A model generated the notes under the pieces. The model did not search any database. It was not told where the DNA came from and worked only from the letters and a program-made list of their open reading frames with translations. 64,000 nt of DNA from Saprospiraceae bacterium (GTDB lineage Bacteria > Bacteroidota > Bacteroidia > Chitinophagales > Saprospiraceae), in the NCBI GenBank assembly GCA_013214355.1, contig JABSSL010000007.1:62001-126000 (forward strand), written 5' to 3'. Below, piece after piece: positions 26,940 through 35,414 of this stretch (its first letter is position 1; each line of letters begins with the position of its first letter). The translations under genes were made by a program, and so were the position numbers.

Positions 26940-26992
26940 TTTGGGTTCAATCGGTGTTTTGCTTAAATATACACTTTAATGTGAAATTTGGA

Positions 26993-27204
26993 AGTGGGAA
27001 ATCGGAAGTGGGAAGTGGGACAGGGGGGCTTGTGATTCGCTCTTCCGCCTTTGGGAAGTGAAAAATGGGATGTTGGAAAGGTATGTCTTGCGATTCCCCT
27101 TTCCCAATTCGCTATTCCGCCTTTGGGAAGTTGAACGCACGAAGTCGGGAGTTGGAAGATGCATGCTGGGCCATTTTCCTATTTTCGACTTCCGATTTCC
27201 CACT
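26993..27204. repeat. MITE-like element with 17-bp inverted ends inside the caspase operon
   Basis: AGTGGGAAATCGGAAGT (26993-27009) and its exact reverse complement (27188-27204) bound a 212-bp unit. Inside, a 24-bp direct repeat TTCGCT(C/A)TTCCGCCTTTGGGAAGT occurs at 27036-27059 and 27108-27131 with one mismatch, along with purine-rich GGAAGTGGGA repeats. It fills the gap between the two caspase genes and has no coding content that looks real. Confidence 0.6.
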
Positions 27205-27213
27205 CTTGACATG

Positions 27214-29205
27214 TTATGGTTTTTCAATGGTCAACTCCAAGGTCTCTACCGTCCAGTCACGTTGCCCGCCTAGAACAGATGCTGTTTGGCTACCAATGGC
27301 TTTGGAAGGATCTTGGGGATGGGTAGTATTCACCAACTGCGTATATAGACCATTTTGCTTAAGTTGTTGTAGATCGAAAGGTTTGTAGCTGATAAAGAGC
27401 TTAATGTATTCTTTGATGCTGGTGCTGCCTGCTTGTAGTAATTCCGGATAGATCGATAAGAAAATGGATCGATAAAGCCGTCCTCTTTTGGTACGATACT
27501 GAAAGTCTAAGGATTGGCCCGAGTCGAGTAGGGTCGGTGCGCAGAAGCGATCCGTAATTTTGAAGTCAGCTTGTAAATATAAAGCGGTGACATACAGTGC
27601 TCGACCACTTTTGTTGGTAAAGTTTAGCTTAAAGGCGGGTTCTAGCCAGGCTTCCGCTTGGCGTCTGTGGTGGGTATCCCAGCGGTAGGAGAATAATGCC
27701 TTTTTTTTACCAGCAGGAAGCCATTCTATCGGGGCTTGATCTTCACTTGGGTACGCATCTGCTCTTTCTTGCCTATACCACTTGATCTGGTACTGACTCG
27801 GTTTAAGATGGGGGTTTTGATTTTGAATGCTGCGTACGCGATGCCATTTGGCGATAGCTTCGATCTTTTTAGTCAGCGCCTTTGCTGCCTGCGAGGACTG
27901 GGGGAGGGGTTGACGATATAGCCTCCGGTCATTTTGGAAGAAACCTACTTCTTGGCCCAGCTCCTTAAGCTGATAATCCGTCGCTTGCTGCCTTTCGGTG
28001 AAATAGAAATAAGGCGAGGGGGAAAGGGAAGCTGCTAACAATTCTTTTAGATTGGATGCTATGCTAATGGATTGTTTGATTTTTCCAAGATCTTGTAAAT
28101 CGGCAAGGAAGACTTGATCAAGTTCAGTACAATGGAAATCTGCTATGGCTGCATGAGAAAGATATACCTCCTTGACCCCATGCAAACTATCCGTGGCTGG
28201 TACATAGAACTTAAATTGGTCCAATTGAGCTGGCACCATTCCTTGAATTTGTCCCGTATGCACCAACCATTCCTGCAGTTCTTGATGATAACTCAATACG
28301 TAAGCATTACTCGCCGTTTTATCTGCCAAGTTGAGAAACGGATGATTTTGACTTTGAGTGACTACAGCCTCTAGTTGTGGCGTTTGCCTACTACTTTCAT
28401 TTTGTAGAATAATGAATAAGGCTTGCTGTAACTGTGCATAGGTGATTGCCCCCTTATGACTTTTTAATAACTGGATAAGAAAGTAGGTGTAAATTCCCCT
28501 GGCCAAACCCCCAATGTCTCGTTCCTTGGCTTTCTCGTTCTCTCCCGAAGCGGCTAGTTGTATGTGCGGACCGCGTTTTGGAGTATAATAGACCTTCCCC
28601 CTCGCCACCTGACGATCGAAATGCTGATGACCATGATAGGCCTGGATCTCCGCTGGAATTACCCCCTCATCAATTCCGCGATCTCGCTCCGCTTCCTTAG
28701 TGTTTCCTCCTGCATGGCAGCAGTCAAAGATAGTCACCAGATGGACCTCTTTGGGAGCCCTTTTCTCCAGATCGTAGGTAACCTCCCAGGTTAAATGTGA
28801 AAGCTCCTTATCCGTCAAGTCTCTCCCCCCTGGCAATCGACTGTCGTGGCATACGATCGACTGCATCCTACCATTTACATCAATATGCCTAAACATTGCT
28901 GGACTTTCTCCACTAGAACCATGTCCACTGAAATAAATCAAACATACGTCCCCTTTCTTGGCTACTTTCAACTCCAGCCACGCTGCGATTACATTCTCTC
29001 TGCTCGCATCACCATCCAGGAGTTTCCTCAGTTGCCAATCACCCTCCCCTTGGAAGGCTTCCAAGAATCCTTCTAGGGCCTCCACATCATTCCTGCAACC
29101 CCGCAGGCGATGTCCCGTGACGGGGTATTCGTCGATACCTATGAGCAGGGCATAGGTGGTGGGGTGGGAGGTAGCTGAAAATTTTTGGACGATATTTTTG
29201 GACAT
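27214..29205 (-). CDS. Caspase-like peptidase with DUF4384-like C-terminal module
   Basis: 663 residues, no signal peptide. Peptidase C14 domain (about 15-290): YALLIGIDEYP, catalytic H95 in YFSGHGSSG and catalytic C163 in IFDCCHAGG, both intact. Then a small barrel (about 310-365, beginning with LQEWLVHTGQIQGM), a FYFTERQQATDYQL segment, and a DUF4384-like domain (about 520-650; FKLNFTNKSGRALYVTALYL). The same order occurs in residues 1027-1605 of the giant, where the catalytic pair is lost. First gene of the run, likely an effector protease. The CAP lipoprotein gene ends 49 nt upstream. Confidence 0.88.
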   Translation of the reverse strand: MSKNIVQKFSATSHPTTYALLIGIDEYPVTGHRLRGCRNDVEALEGFLEAFQGEGDWQLRKLLDGDASRENVIAAWLELKVAKKGDVCLIYFSGHGSSGESPAMFRHIDVNGRMQSIVCHDSRLPGGRDLTDKELSHLTWEVTYDLEKRAPKEVHLVTIFDCCHAGGNTKEAERDRGIDEGVIPAEIQAYHGHQHFDRQVARGKVYYTPKRGPHIQLAASGENEKAKERDIGGLARGIYTYFLIQLLKSHKGAITYAQLQQALFIILQNESSRQTPQLEAVVTQSQNHPFLNLADKTASNAYVLSYHQELQEWLVHTGQIQGMVPAQLDQFKFYVPATDSLHGVKEVYLSHAAIADFHCTELDQVFLADLQDLGKIKQSISIASNLKELLAASLSPSPYFYFTERQQATDYQLKELGQEVGFFQNDRRLYRQPLPQSSQAAKALTKKIEAIAKWHRVRSIQNQNPHLKPSQYQIKWYRQERADAYPSEDQAPIEWLPAGKKKALFSYRWDTHHRRQAEAWLEPAFKLNFTNKSGRALYVTALYLQADFKITDRFCAPTLLDSGQSLDFQYRTKRGRLYRSIFLSIYPELLQAGSTSIKEYIKLFISYKPFDLQQLKQNGLYTQLVNTTHPQDPSKAIGSQTASVLGGQRDWTVETLELTIEKP

Positions 29206-29225
29206 ATGAGATTTTTTTTGTTAAA

Positions 29226-29254
29226 CTCACCCGCTGAGTTACTCAGGCGGTGAG
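29226..29254 (-). promoter_or_regulatory. Palindrome between CAP gene and caspase operon
   Basis: CTCACCCGCTGAGT (29226-29239) and ACTCAGGCGGTGAG (29241-29254) pair over 14 bp with two central mismatches, directly after the CAP-gene stop and 21 nt before the caspase ATG. On the minus strand only a short GTTTAAC tail follows, so it is either a weak terminator/attenuator or an operator for the conflict operon. Confidence 0.45.
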
Positions 29255-29785
29255 TCACCGCCGCGCCCCCAAAGTCTGCGACCAATAGGTACCTTTTTCT
29301 CCGGCGCCCATGTCTTTGAAAGCGGGATTCATGATGTTTTTACAATGATCTTTGCTATCCATCCAGCCCTGTACTACGCTAGAAATATTCGGATGGCCAA
29401 AAGCAATATTTTCGCCTATCGTTATCCAATTGTAGCCAGCGGCTTCGGCCCTTTGGGCACTGGTGCTGCCATTGGTGCCTTTATGACTGAAGTGGGTGTG
29501 GTCGGACATGTCCTGGGCGTGAAGGAGGGCAGCAGAGGCCAGCTCTGTGCTCCAGGATAGAGGTGCCACGGCAGGCATCTGCTTATTACCGCATTGATAG
29601 CCGAGCTCTCGGAAGCTGTTGACTTCGGCCAAGATATCACTGGCGAAGCCAGAGGGAGGAGCGCTCGTTTCTTCTTCTTCGGTATCCTGTTGTTCTTCTT
29701 CCGCTGAAGACAGAGAGGTACAGGCAGTTAGAATCAAAAGCGGAAAAGAAAGGGCTAGCAGAAATAGGTTGTGTTTTGATCTCAT
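29255..29785 (-). CDS. CAP (SCP/PR-1-like) domain lipoprotein
   Basis: 176 residues from MRSKHNLFLLALSF. The lipobox LTAC gives a lipidated cysteine near residue 22, then an acidic linker (EEEQQDTEEEE) and a CAP domain (about 45-176) with HTHFSHKG, TIGENIAFG and KDHCKNIMNP. CAP proteins of bacteria are envelope or secreted proteins of mostly unclear activity; some act as lytic or toxic proteins. It is codirectional with and 49 nt upstream of the caspase operon, separated by a hairpin, so co-expression is possible but not certain. Confidence 0.85.
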   Translation of the reverse strand: MRSKHNLFLLALSFPLLILTACTSLSSAEEEQQDTEEEETSAPPSGFASDILAEVNSFRELGYQCGNKQMPAVAPLSWSTELASAALLHAQDMSDHTHFSHKGTNGSTSAQRAEAAGYNWITIGENIAFGHPNISSVVQGWMDSKDHCKNIMNPAFKDMGAGEKGTYWSQTLGARR

Positions 29786-29964
29786 TTTAATACTGTTCAA
29801 AAATGTAAAGCGTAAATTTATAGCCATCAATATCTTACTTATAATATTAAGATGTTATTTTGTCTCTTCAAAATCTCCTTTTCTAGACCAAAGCTCCTGC
29901 ATCATACGTTCTTAGTCTCCTCAGTATTTTCAGAACTGAAATAACCCTTGAATTAGTATAACCT

Positions 29965-31980
29965 ATGCGCACCACAACCTATATCTACCGCGGTCAACAT
30001 CGCATTGAACTAGAAAAAGAAGCCGAGTTCTTTACGGCCATCCTTCCGCAAGCTGATCTAATCAAAGATCTTCGAGAAAAGAATGAAGTACAGCAAGTCA
30101 AACGCGTTTTTGATAATGTGTATAAGGTTAAGACAGCTGATAAAGATCAAGATCAGATGATGACACTGCTCCGCAATAATGAGGGCGTGAGTTGTGTCTG
30201 TCATCATGCTTATCGTCCAACAGGTGATCCAGGAACTCGCTACTACCTGACGGAGAAGATAATTGTTGGTTTTGGGGCAAACCTTACCGTTCAGGAGAAA
30301 GAGGCCGTGCTGGAGGACCATGGACTTCGTTATGTGAAGGCTTATGTGGGACTGAATAATGTGTATTTATTGGAAGTGACGGCTACTTCTGGCAAGAATC
30401 CAGTAAAGGTCTGTATGGATTTGATTCAGCGCAAGGAGGTTCGATTTGCGGAGCCTAATCTCATAAACAGATATCAGTCCTATCATCGGCCAAGTGATGA
30501 TCTTTTTGGCCTACAATGGCATTTGCAGAGTTCTGACGACATTGAGTTGGTGGCGGGAGCTGATGTCCGAGCTACCCAGGCCTGGGACATGGAGAAAGGT
30601 AAACGAGAGGTGATTGTAGCGATTCTGGATGATGGCTTTGATATGTCCCATCCTGACTTTCAAGGAGAAGGTAAGATAGTAGGAGCGCGGGATTTTATTG
30701 ACAATGATCTGATTCCTGATCCTTCTGCTCAAACTGGTGACTTTCATGGAACGCCAGTCGCTGGAGTCGCCATTGGGGAAGAAAATGGCCAAGGGATTGT
30801 GGGAGCTGCGCCAGGTTGTGCCTTTATGCCCATCCGCTTCGATCTGCGAGCTGATGATAATCTAATGTTTGAAATTTTCGAATATGCGGGGCGTCGGGCG
30901 CATGTTATGTCTAATAGCTGGGGTCCCGTTCCGGTTTTTGCGCCTTTGTCATCCCTGCAATATGAGCAAATTATTGATCTAGTGGAGAAAGGTGGGCCAG
31001 ATGGGAAGGGGTGTACGATTCTTTTCGCGGCAGGTAATTATAATGCGCCTCTATTCGATATGGATAACACGAATTTCGAGTGGCGGCATCCATCCCAGGG
31101 GATTCGCGTGACTCGGGGATCCATCCTCAATGGATATGCAGCTCATCCACATGTGATCGCCGTTGCAGCTTCCACTAGCTTAAATAGTAAAGCTGCCTAC
31201 AGTAATTGGGGTAAGGAAATCAATTTTTGTGCACCAAGTAATAATTTCCACCCGCTCAATCCACAGGCAAGATTAGCTGGGCGCGGGATATGGACGACGG
31301 ATAATGAGGATAGTGGACTAGGGTTTACCATCGATAGTCGCTACACGGGCCGGTTTGGTGGTACTTCGAGTGCTACGCCTTTGGCAGCTGGGGTGGTAGG
31401 ACTAGTGAAAAGCGCAAATCCTAATCTTAGTTCGACGGAAATTCTGCAGATCATGGAGACCACAGCAGATAAGATTGAAGACCCTAATCCCGATCCAGTT
31501 CTAGGGAATACGAAAGGTTCTTATGATGCCAATGGCCATTCCGAGTGGTTTGGTTTTGGCAAGATCAATGCGGAGAAAGCGATAATGGCTGCCCACGCCA
31601 AGCTACCGCCACCTGTAAATGAAGAAGAACCACCAGTCGAACCCCCTACATTGATAGGGGATACAGCCATACGCATTATTGCCGCTTTGGTCAATCCAAG
31701 GGGGCGGGAAGCGGGTTCTGAAACCTTGTCTCTTTTGAACGTATCAGCTGAGGTCGTGGATTTGGAAGGCTGGCAAATCCGTGATGGTCGAGGTCGAACG
31801 GATACCATAGGTAGTGTTTCAATTGCATCTGGAGTGATGCAGACCTTTATATTGAGGAATGCCAAACTGACGAATTCAGGTGGAAGCATTAGCTTGTTGC
31901 ACCCTAACGGGCAACTGATGGAACAAGTCAACTATAGCGCAGCTGATGCTAGAAGAGAGGGCTGGTTGGTGAAATTTTAG
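29965..31980 (+). CDS. Subtilisin-like (S8) protease with lamin-tail domain, no signal peptide
   Basis: 671 residues. N-terminal prosegment-like part (1-175), then a peptidase S8 domain (about 180-545) with D222 in AILDDGFDMSHP, H261 in DFHGTPVAG, oxyanion N358 in FAAGN and S468 in GGTSSATPLAAG; all are intact. After a proline-rich linker (PPPVNEEEPPVEPP), the C-terminal 100 residues form a lamin-tail (LTD) beta-sandwich (LEGWQIRDGRGR, FILRNAKL, EQVNYS). The N-terminus MRTTTYIYRGQHRIEL is not a signal peptide, unlike most subtilases, so it may act inside the cell. Divergent from the conflict operon and its CAP neighbour. Confidence 0.88.
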   Translation: MRTTTYIYRGQHRIELEKEAEFFTAILPQADLIKDLREKNEVQQVKRVFDNVYKVKTADKDQDQMMTLLRNNEGVSCVCHHAYRPTGDPGTRYYLTEKIIVGFGANLTVQEKEAVLEDHGLRYVKAYVGLNNVYLLEVTATSGKNPVKVCMDLIQRKEVRFAEPNLINRYQSYHRPSDDLFGLQWHLQSSDDIELVAGADVRATQAWDMEKGKREVIVAILDDGFDMSHPDFQGEGKIVGARDFIDNDLIPDPSAQTGDFHGTPVAGVAIGEENGQGIVGAAPGCAFMPIRFDLRADDNLMFEIFEYAGRRAHVMSNSWGPVPVFAPLSSLQYEQIIDLVEKGGPDGKGCTILFAAGNYNAPLFDMDNTNFEWRHPSQGIRVTRGSILNGYAAHPHVIAVAASTSLNSKAAYSNWGKEINFCAPSNNFHPLNPQARLAGRGIWTTDNEDSGLGFTIDSRYTGRFGGTSSATPLAAGVVGLVKSANPNLSSTEILQIMETTADKIEDPNPDPVLGNTKGSYDANGHSEWFGFGKINAEKAIMAAHAKLPPPVNEEEPPVEPPTLIGDTAIRIIAALVNPRGREAGSETLSLLNVSAEVVDLEGWQIRDGRGRTDTIGSVSIASGVMQTFILRNAKLTNSGGSISLLHPNGQLMEQVNYSAADARREGWLVKF

Positions 31981-31991
31981 AAGTGTTGCAG

Positions 31992-32036
31992 ATATCCGAA
32001 GTTTCTACGAGTCGCTTAAGGTTAAACTTCGCATAT
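31992..32036. repeat. Dispersed palindrome, CCGAAGTTT family
   Basis: Arms ATATCCGAAGTTT (31992-32004) and AAACTTCGCATAT (32024-32036), one mismatch, between the convergent protease and DUF6503-like genes. The pairing extends outward with TGCAG / CTTGCA. Confidence 0.6.
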
Positions 32037-32212
32037 CTTGCAGCGGGACGTCTTATTTAGCAATGGTAAAACAATACCTTCCTCATTTATGAATAGCTCT
32101 TTTGCAGTCTGACGGTGTTAAAAAGCCTCGTCGAAGCGCTGCTTCGCCTACTTTTTTGCCTAGCCAGTCAACAAAATAGCTTACCCAGAAACGGGAACTT
32201 ATTATTTCACCA

Positions 32213-32923
32213 TTACTTAATCAATTCATCCGTTCCTAAAAATTTCTCCTCTTTATGTGTATACCATTCCCGTTTTTTGGGGAGTCGTAGGGGCCCTACT
32301 TTCTGTTCTCCACTGATCAGGATGTATTCCCCGTCGTTTATACTTTCGTCGTGGTAAAATCGATAACCACTCAGCGCATAGGTGCTCGGATCGAAGTAGA
32401 AATACCAAATGTCCTTTCCAACTTCTGGCTGATAAGTGACTTTTAGCTGTAGAAGTTGGCGTCCATCAAATTCGACTGTTTTTACCTCATCTCCTAGTAT
32501 TGTACCCGGATCCCGTAACTTCATGGGAAGACCATAAAGGTACGTGTAGTAATCCTTCATTCGTGGACTATACTCGCAATCCAACCGAAACTTCTTCGCC
32601 TCCTCAGCACTAAAATCACTGGCACCGTCTAGTTGGTTTTTGCAGTCATCCCCTTTGACGTAGCGGTATATCTTCCGACCATCCCGCAATTGAGCTAGTT
32701 CAAAAGACTGTTGGCGGTTATCGAGTTTGATCTCCGTTTCACGAAAGGTGCCATTGGGCCTGCTTTCTTTTAGTTTCAACTGGAATTGGCCAGATTCCCA
32801 TTTCCCCTTGGGATCATGATAGGCAATGCTCTTGGCCAGGACCTCACTGGCTGTTTGAGCAAAGGTGCTAAAAGTAAGGAGACAACATAGGAGGACTATA
32901 CCTAAGTGAGCTTTATTGGACAT
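32213..32923 (-). CDS. DUF6503-like secreted protein
   Basis: 236 residues from the ATG at 32923, which opens a signal peptide (LGIVLLCCLLTFSTFAQ). The mature part begins with AKSIAYHDPKGKWE and continues as a beta-rich sheet (VKTVEFDGRQLLQLKV, DIWYFYFDPSTYALSGY), the pattern of DUF6503 proteins of Bacteroidota, which resemble lipoprotein-carrier (LolA-like) folds. A paralogue lies at 56351-57106 with the same YDPNGIW opening. Probably periplasmic; no substrate known. Confidence 0.75.
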   Translation of the reverse strand: MSNKAHLGIVLLCCLLTFSTFAQTASEVLAKSIAYHDPKGKWESGQFQLKLKESRPNGTFRETEIKLDNRQQSFELAQLRDGRKIYRYVKGDDCKNQLDGASDFSAEEAKKFRLDCEYSPRMKDYYTYLYGLPMKLRDPGTILGDEVKTVEFDGRQLLQLKVTYQPEVGKDIWYFYFDPSTYALSGYRFYHDESINDGEYILISGEQKVGPLRLPKKREWYTHKEEKFLGTDELIK

Positions 32924-33066
32924 AATGATAATGCTTTCGAATCCAAGTAGATTTGATAATACTGAAGCTTGGACCTCACTTCGGTAAAAGTGGCGGACCA
33001 GCCTCAGTAAGATATCAAATTTTCTTAATCCCAAATGTACACTTAGGGGCTTATTGAAACTTGTCA

Positions 33067-34302
33067 CTAACTCACCCGCAGCTTAGCTACTAAGTTTTCC
33101 GTCTCTGGGGAGGGTTCTACCTCGAAGTGACTCATCAACAGCGTACGGCATTTTTGATATTGGTGTAATGCCCTCCCTCTCATATTCAATTCCGCAAAGG
33201 CTTCAATTAGGAGACGATGTACGTCCTCTAGGAAAGGGGCTATGAGCAACATGCGTTCAGCGAGTGGTATGACTTGTTCGTAGGTCCCTTGCTTCTGGTA
33301 ATGAAGGGCCAAACTCTTGAGCACCGCCAATAAGGCCTCCTGTAAGGCTTCACGTTCTCTCGAAGACCACTCTTCGTACAGGAATTCTCGAAGAAACTCC
33401 TTGGTGTACAAATTGCTGGCCTGTTGTAGGTAAGGAAGTGCGGCATCGTATTTTTGATTTTTGAGCGCTTCCCATCCGCTATGACAACTAGCTTTAAATT
33501 GTTTTACATCCGTGATCACGACATGATCGGGGTCAAAAATATATCCCTCATTCTGATGCTTGATTACCTTGATCTTACCCAAATAGGGACGAAGATAGGA
33601 CCGCAGGTGGGAAATAGCTACGTGGAGGGAGTTCCTAGCAGCATCAGGCATTACATCTGGCCAAAACAATTCCATCAATTGGTCTCTGTGTAGAAATTGT
33701 CCGTGATGGAATAAGAAGTAGGCCAATAGGTTCTTGTCCTTTTTGCTTAGGGTATCAGGAAGTAATTTTTGGTCAAAATAGAGACGAAAAGCACCAAAGA
33801 ATTTCGCATATAGGCCTTTGGTGAGAACCTGTGTGGAGGCACTCTCCTGCTCGGTGTTCATGGTGTAAGGAGGAGGTACGATGCCGGCTACTTTGAAGAC
33901 CCTTTTCTCGATGGTTCTTCTGCTGAACAACCTCCGCAGCCATGACATAGGGCGATAGCTGGCAGCTATCTTCTGCTGTAATAGATCTTTGTTTAATGGA
34001 AGGGAGATACAGTCCACTATACCGGATTCATAGGCAGCAGCAATATCTTTAGCTGCCATTTTGGTATTGGCATGAATCAGCAGGGTTGGGATCTTTCGAA
34101 CCCAAGGCTGTTTTTCAAGGAGTTCTAAGGAACGATGGATTGGGCCAGCTTGGTAAAAAAGAACTAGGCCAGGAAAATAGCGTTCCATTTTTTTCCAATC
34201 TTTCTGGAGGACAGGAATAACCCGATATCCAGGTAAATATTCAGTGAGTACTTGGAAATAGGCCTCCGTCTCACCGAGCGCAATAATGGTTTTGAGGGGC
34301 AT
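33067..34302 (-). CDS. SARP/BTAD-type transcriptional regulator with degenerate receiver
   Basis: 411 residues. The N-terminal 120 residues have the alternating pattern of a response-regulator receiver (LVLFYQAG, IPTLLIHANTKMA, GIVDCISLPLNKD), but the phosphoacceptor position is Y50, so phosphorylation is not expected. An OmpR-like winged helix follows (about 165-250: ARNSLHVAISHLRSYLRPYLG) and then a bacterial transcriptional activation domain built of TPR-like helices (about 265-405). Cytoplasmic DNA-binding protein, probably controlled by protein or ligand contacts. Target unknown; the next gene downstream is the DUF6503-like gene. Confidence 0.82.
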   Translation of the reverse strand: MPLKTIIALGETEAYFQVLTEYLPGYRVIPVLQKDWKKMERYFPGLVLFYQAGPIHRSLELLEKQPWVRKIPTLLIHANTKMAAKDIAAAYESGIVDCISLPLNKDLLQQKIAASYRPMSWLRRLFSRRTIEKRVFKVAGIVPPPYTMNTEQESASTQVLTKGLYAKFFGAFRLYFDQKLLPDTLSKKDKNLLAYFLFHHGQFLHRDQLMELFWPDVMPDAARNSLHVAISHLRSYLRPYLGKIKVIKHQNEGYIFDPDHVVITDVKQFKASCHSGWEALKNQKYDAALPYLQQASNLYTKEFLREFLYEEWSSREREALQEALLAVLKSLALHYQKQGTYEQVIPLAERMLLIAPFLEDVHRLLIEAFAELNMRGRALHQYQKCRTLLMSHFEVEPSPETENLVAKLRVS

Positions 34303-35180
34303 TTTTTGGGAGTTTTGAAAAATGTATGGTTAGCTTAGCTTTTTTGTTTCAAAGGCATAGCCCTATAGTGGGATACACCATAATGGATTTTGAAGAGGGA
34401 TAATTCTCTTCTTTAGACTTTATTCTAAAATAATTTGTCCGCAGCAAGAAGTGACTTTTGCGGCTGCCCTGCGTTCGGTCCTCCCCTTAAGAGCTATGGC
34501 TATTAGGGTCCGGGCCTGTCCGGCGGCCAGACGGGTCTGCCTTAGTCAGCCACAAAATTCATCTCCCTGCTACTATAAAACTAGTTCAGAATAAAGTCTT
34601 TTTTGTGGAACATTCTACTACATACATGAGGGATACAAAGGCTAGCCTTTGCAAGTGGTAGCGTTTGAGTAGAATAATACCACTAACGATAGATTGCTAT
34701 TATTCAATACTAGAAGGATAAGCTGGTTCTGCTAAGTATGTGTCAAGTACTTATTGTGTGGAATACTATAGAGCGCGATTCAATAAATTAATGGAGAGAG
34801 CGTAATGAACGTTACAGCTAATGTTTATTTTTTATGGATCTAGCTTCCATTTAAATCGATTCGGAGATTACAATCGCTTATATTAGTGGAGTATAATCGC
34901 ATGGACAAGCAGTCGGTGATCTGTGAAATCGATTTATTTTCTCCACAGGAAGAAACGTTAAACCTAGGTCCTAAAATTGCAATTACTACAATTTACGATT
35001 ATTTTTAATTCGAGTCAATACATCTCTACCTCGCCCCGGTCTAGATAAATCAGATTTTAGCCCTTTACATCTATTCAATCCAAATCCATTTGACCTCAAA
35101 AAAGGAGGAAAGCTTTCTATGGAGCTTCCCCCCTCCATTCTTCTAACCATTCTCGCAAAGCGAGGAAAAACTATTGTGAC
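34303..35180. other. Long intergenic region
   Basis: About 880 nt without a convincing gene. It holds a GC-rich patch (GGGCCTGTCCGGCGGCCAGACGGG, about 34517-34540) that resembles short GC palindromes elsewhere in the window, and AT-rich sequence around 34640-34990. A minus-strand frame at 34986-35387 is antisense to the small gene at 35181 and has no family features. No tRNA or RNA family was recognised. Confidence 0.4.
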
Positions 35181-35408
35181 ATGGACGATAAGCGTAAAGA
35201 AATGTACACGAATCTTGAAAGGCATGTTTGTCAGTCGTGGCAAGAAGGAGACTGGGTCATCTTCCGCTGTACTGAATGCGACTTCAAGCGCAAGCTCAAT
35301 TGGAAAACGGGCGAAGTTAAATTGATTAACCCGGGCCAGTTTGATGCCTTGCACAGTGGCATGAATATTCCATTCCAGCAAGAGCACATTCAGATAGAAA
35401 GCAATTAA
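35181..35408 (+). CDS. Small zinc-ribbon-like protein
   Basis: 75 residues. C17 and the pair C30-x2-C33 (FRCTECDFKRKL) suggest a small metal-binding knuckle, though a fourth ligand is not obvious. Compact, charged and soluble, with a conserved-looking core GDWVIFRCTECDF and INPGQFDALHSG. The frame was preferred over the antisense one because of this pattern and its start/stop spacing: it ends 6 nt before the convergent gene's stop. Function unknown; possibly a nucleic-acid-binding or regulatory small protein. Confidence 0.6.
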   Translation: MDDKRKEMYTNLERHVCQSWQEGDWVIFRCTECDFKRKLNWKTGEVKLINPGQFDALHSGMNIPFQQEHIQIESN

Positions 35409-35414
35409 AGCCTT

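Noticed and set aside
26976..27227. 83-codon minus-strand frame in the caspase operon
   Set aside because: It is made entirely of the repeat element; its repeated SQRR(N/K)SE phrases come from the 24-bp direct repeat.
35090..35135. Hairpin with T-run on the minus strand (GGAAGCT/AGCTTTCC then TTTTTT)
   Set aside because: It could terminate the 35415-36392 gene, but only after reading through the whole antisense gene; too uncertain to list as a terminator.
34986..35387. 133-codon minus-strand frame
   Set aside because: It is antisense to the small cysteine-containing protein at 35181-35408, which has the more protein-like composition.
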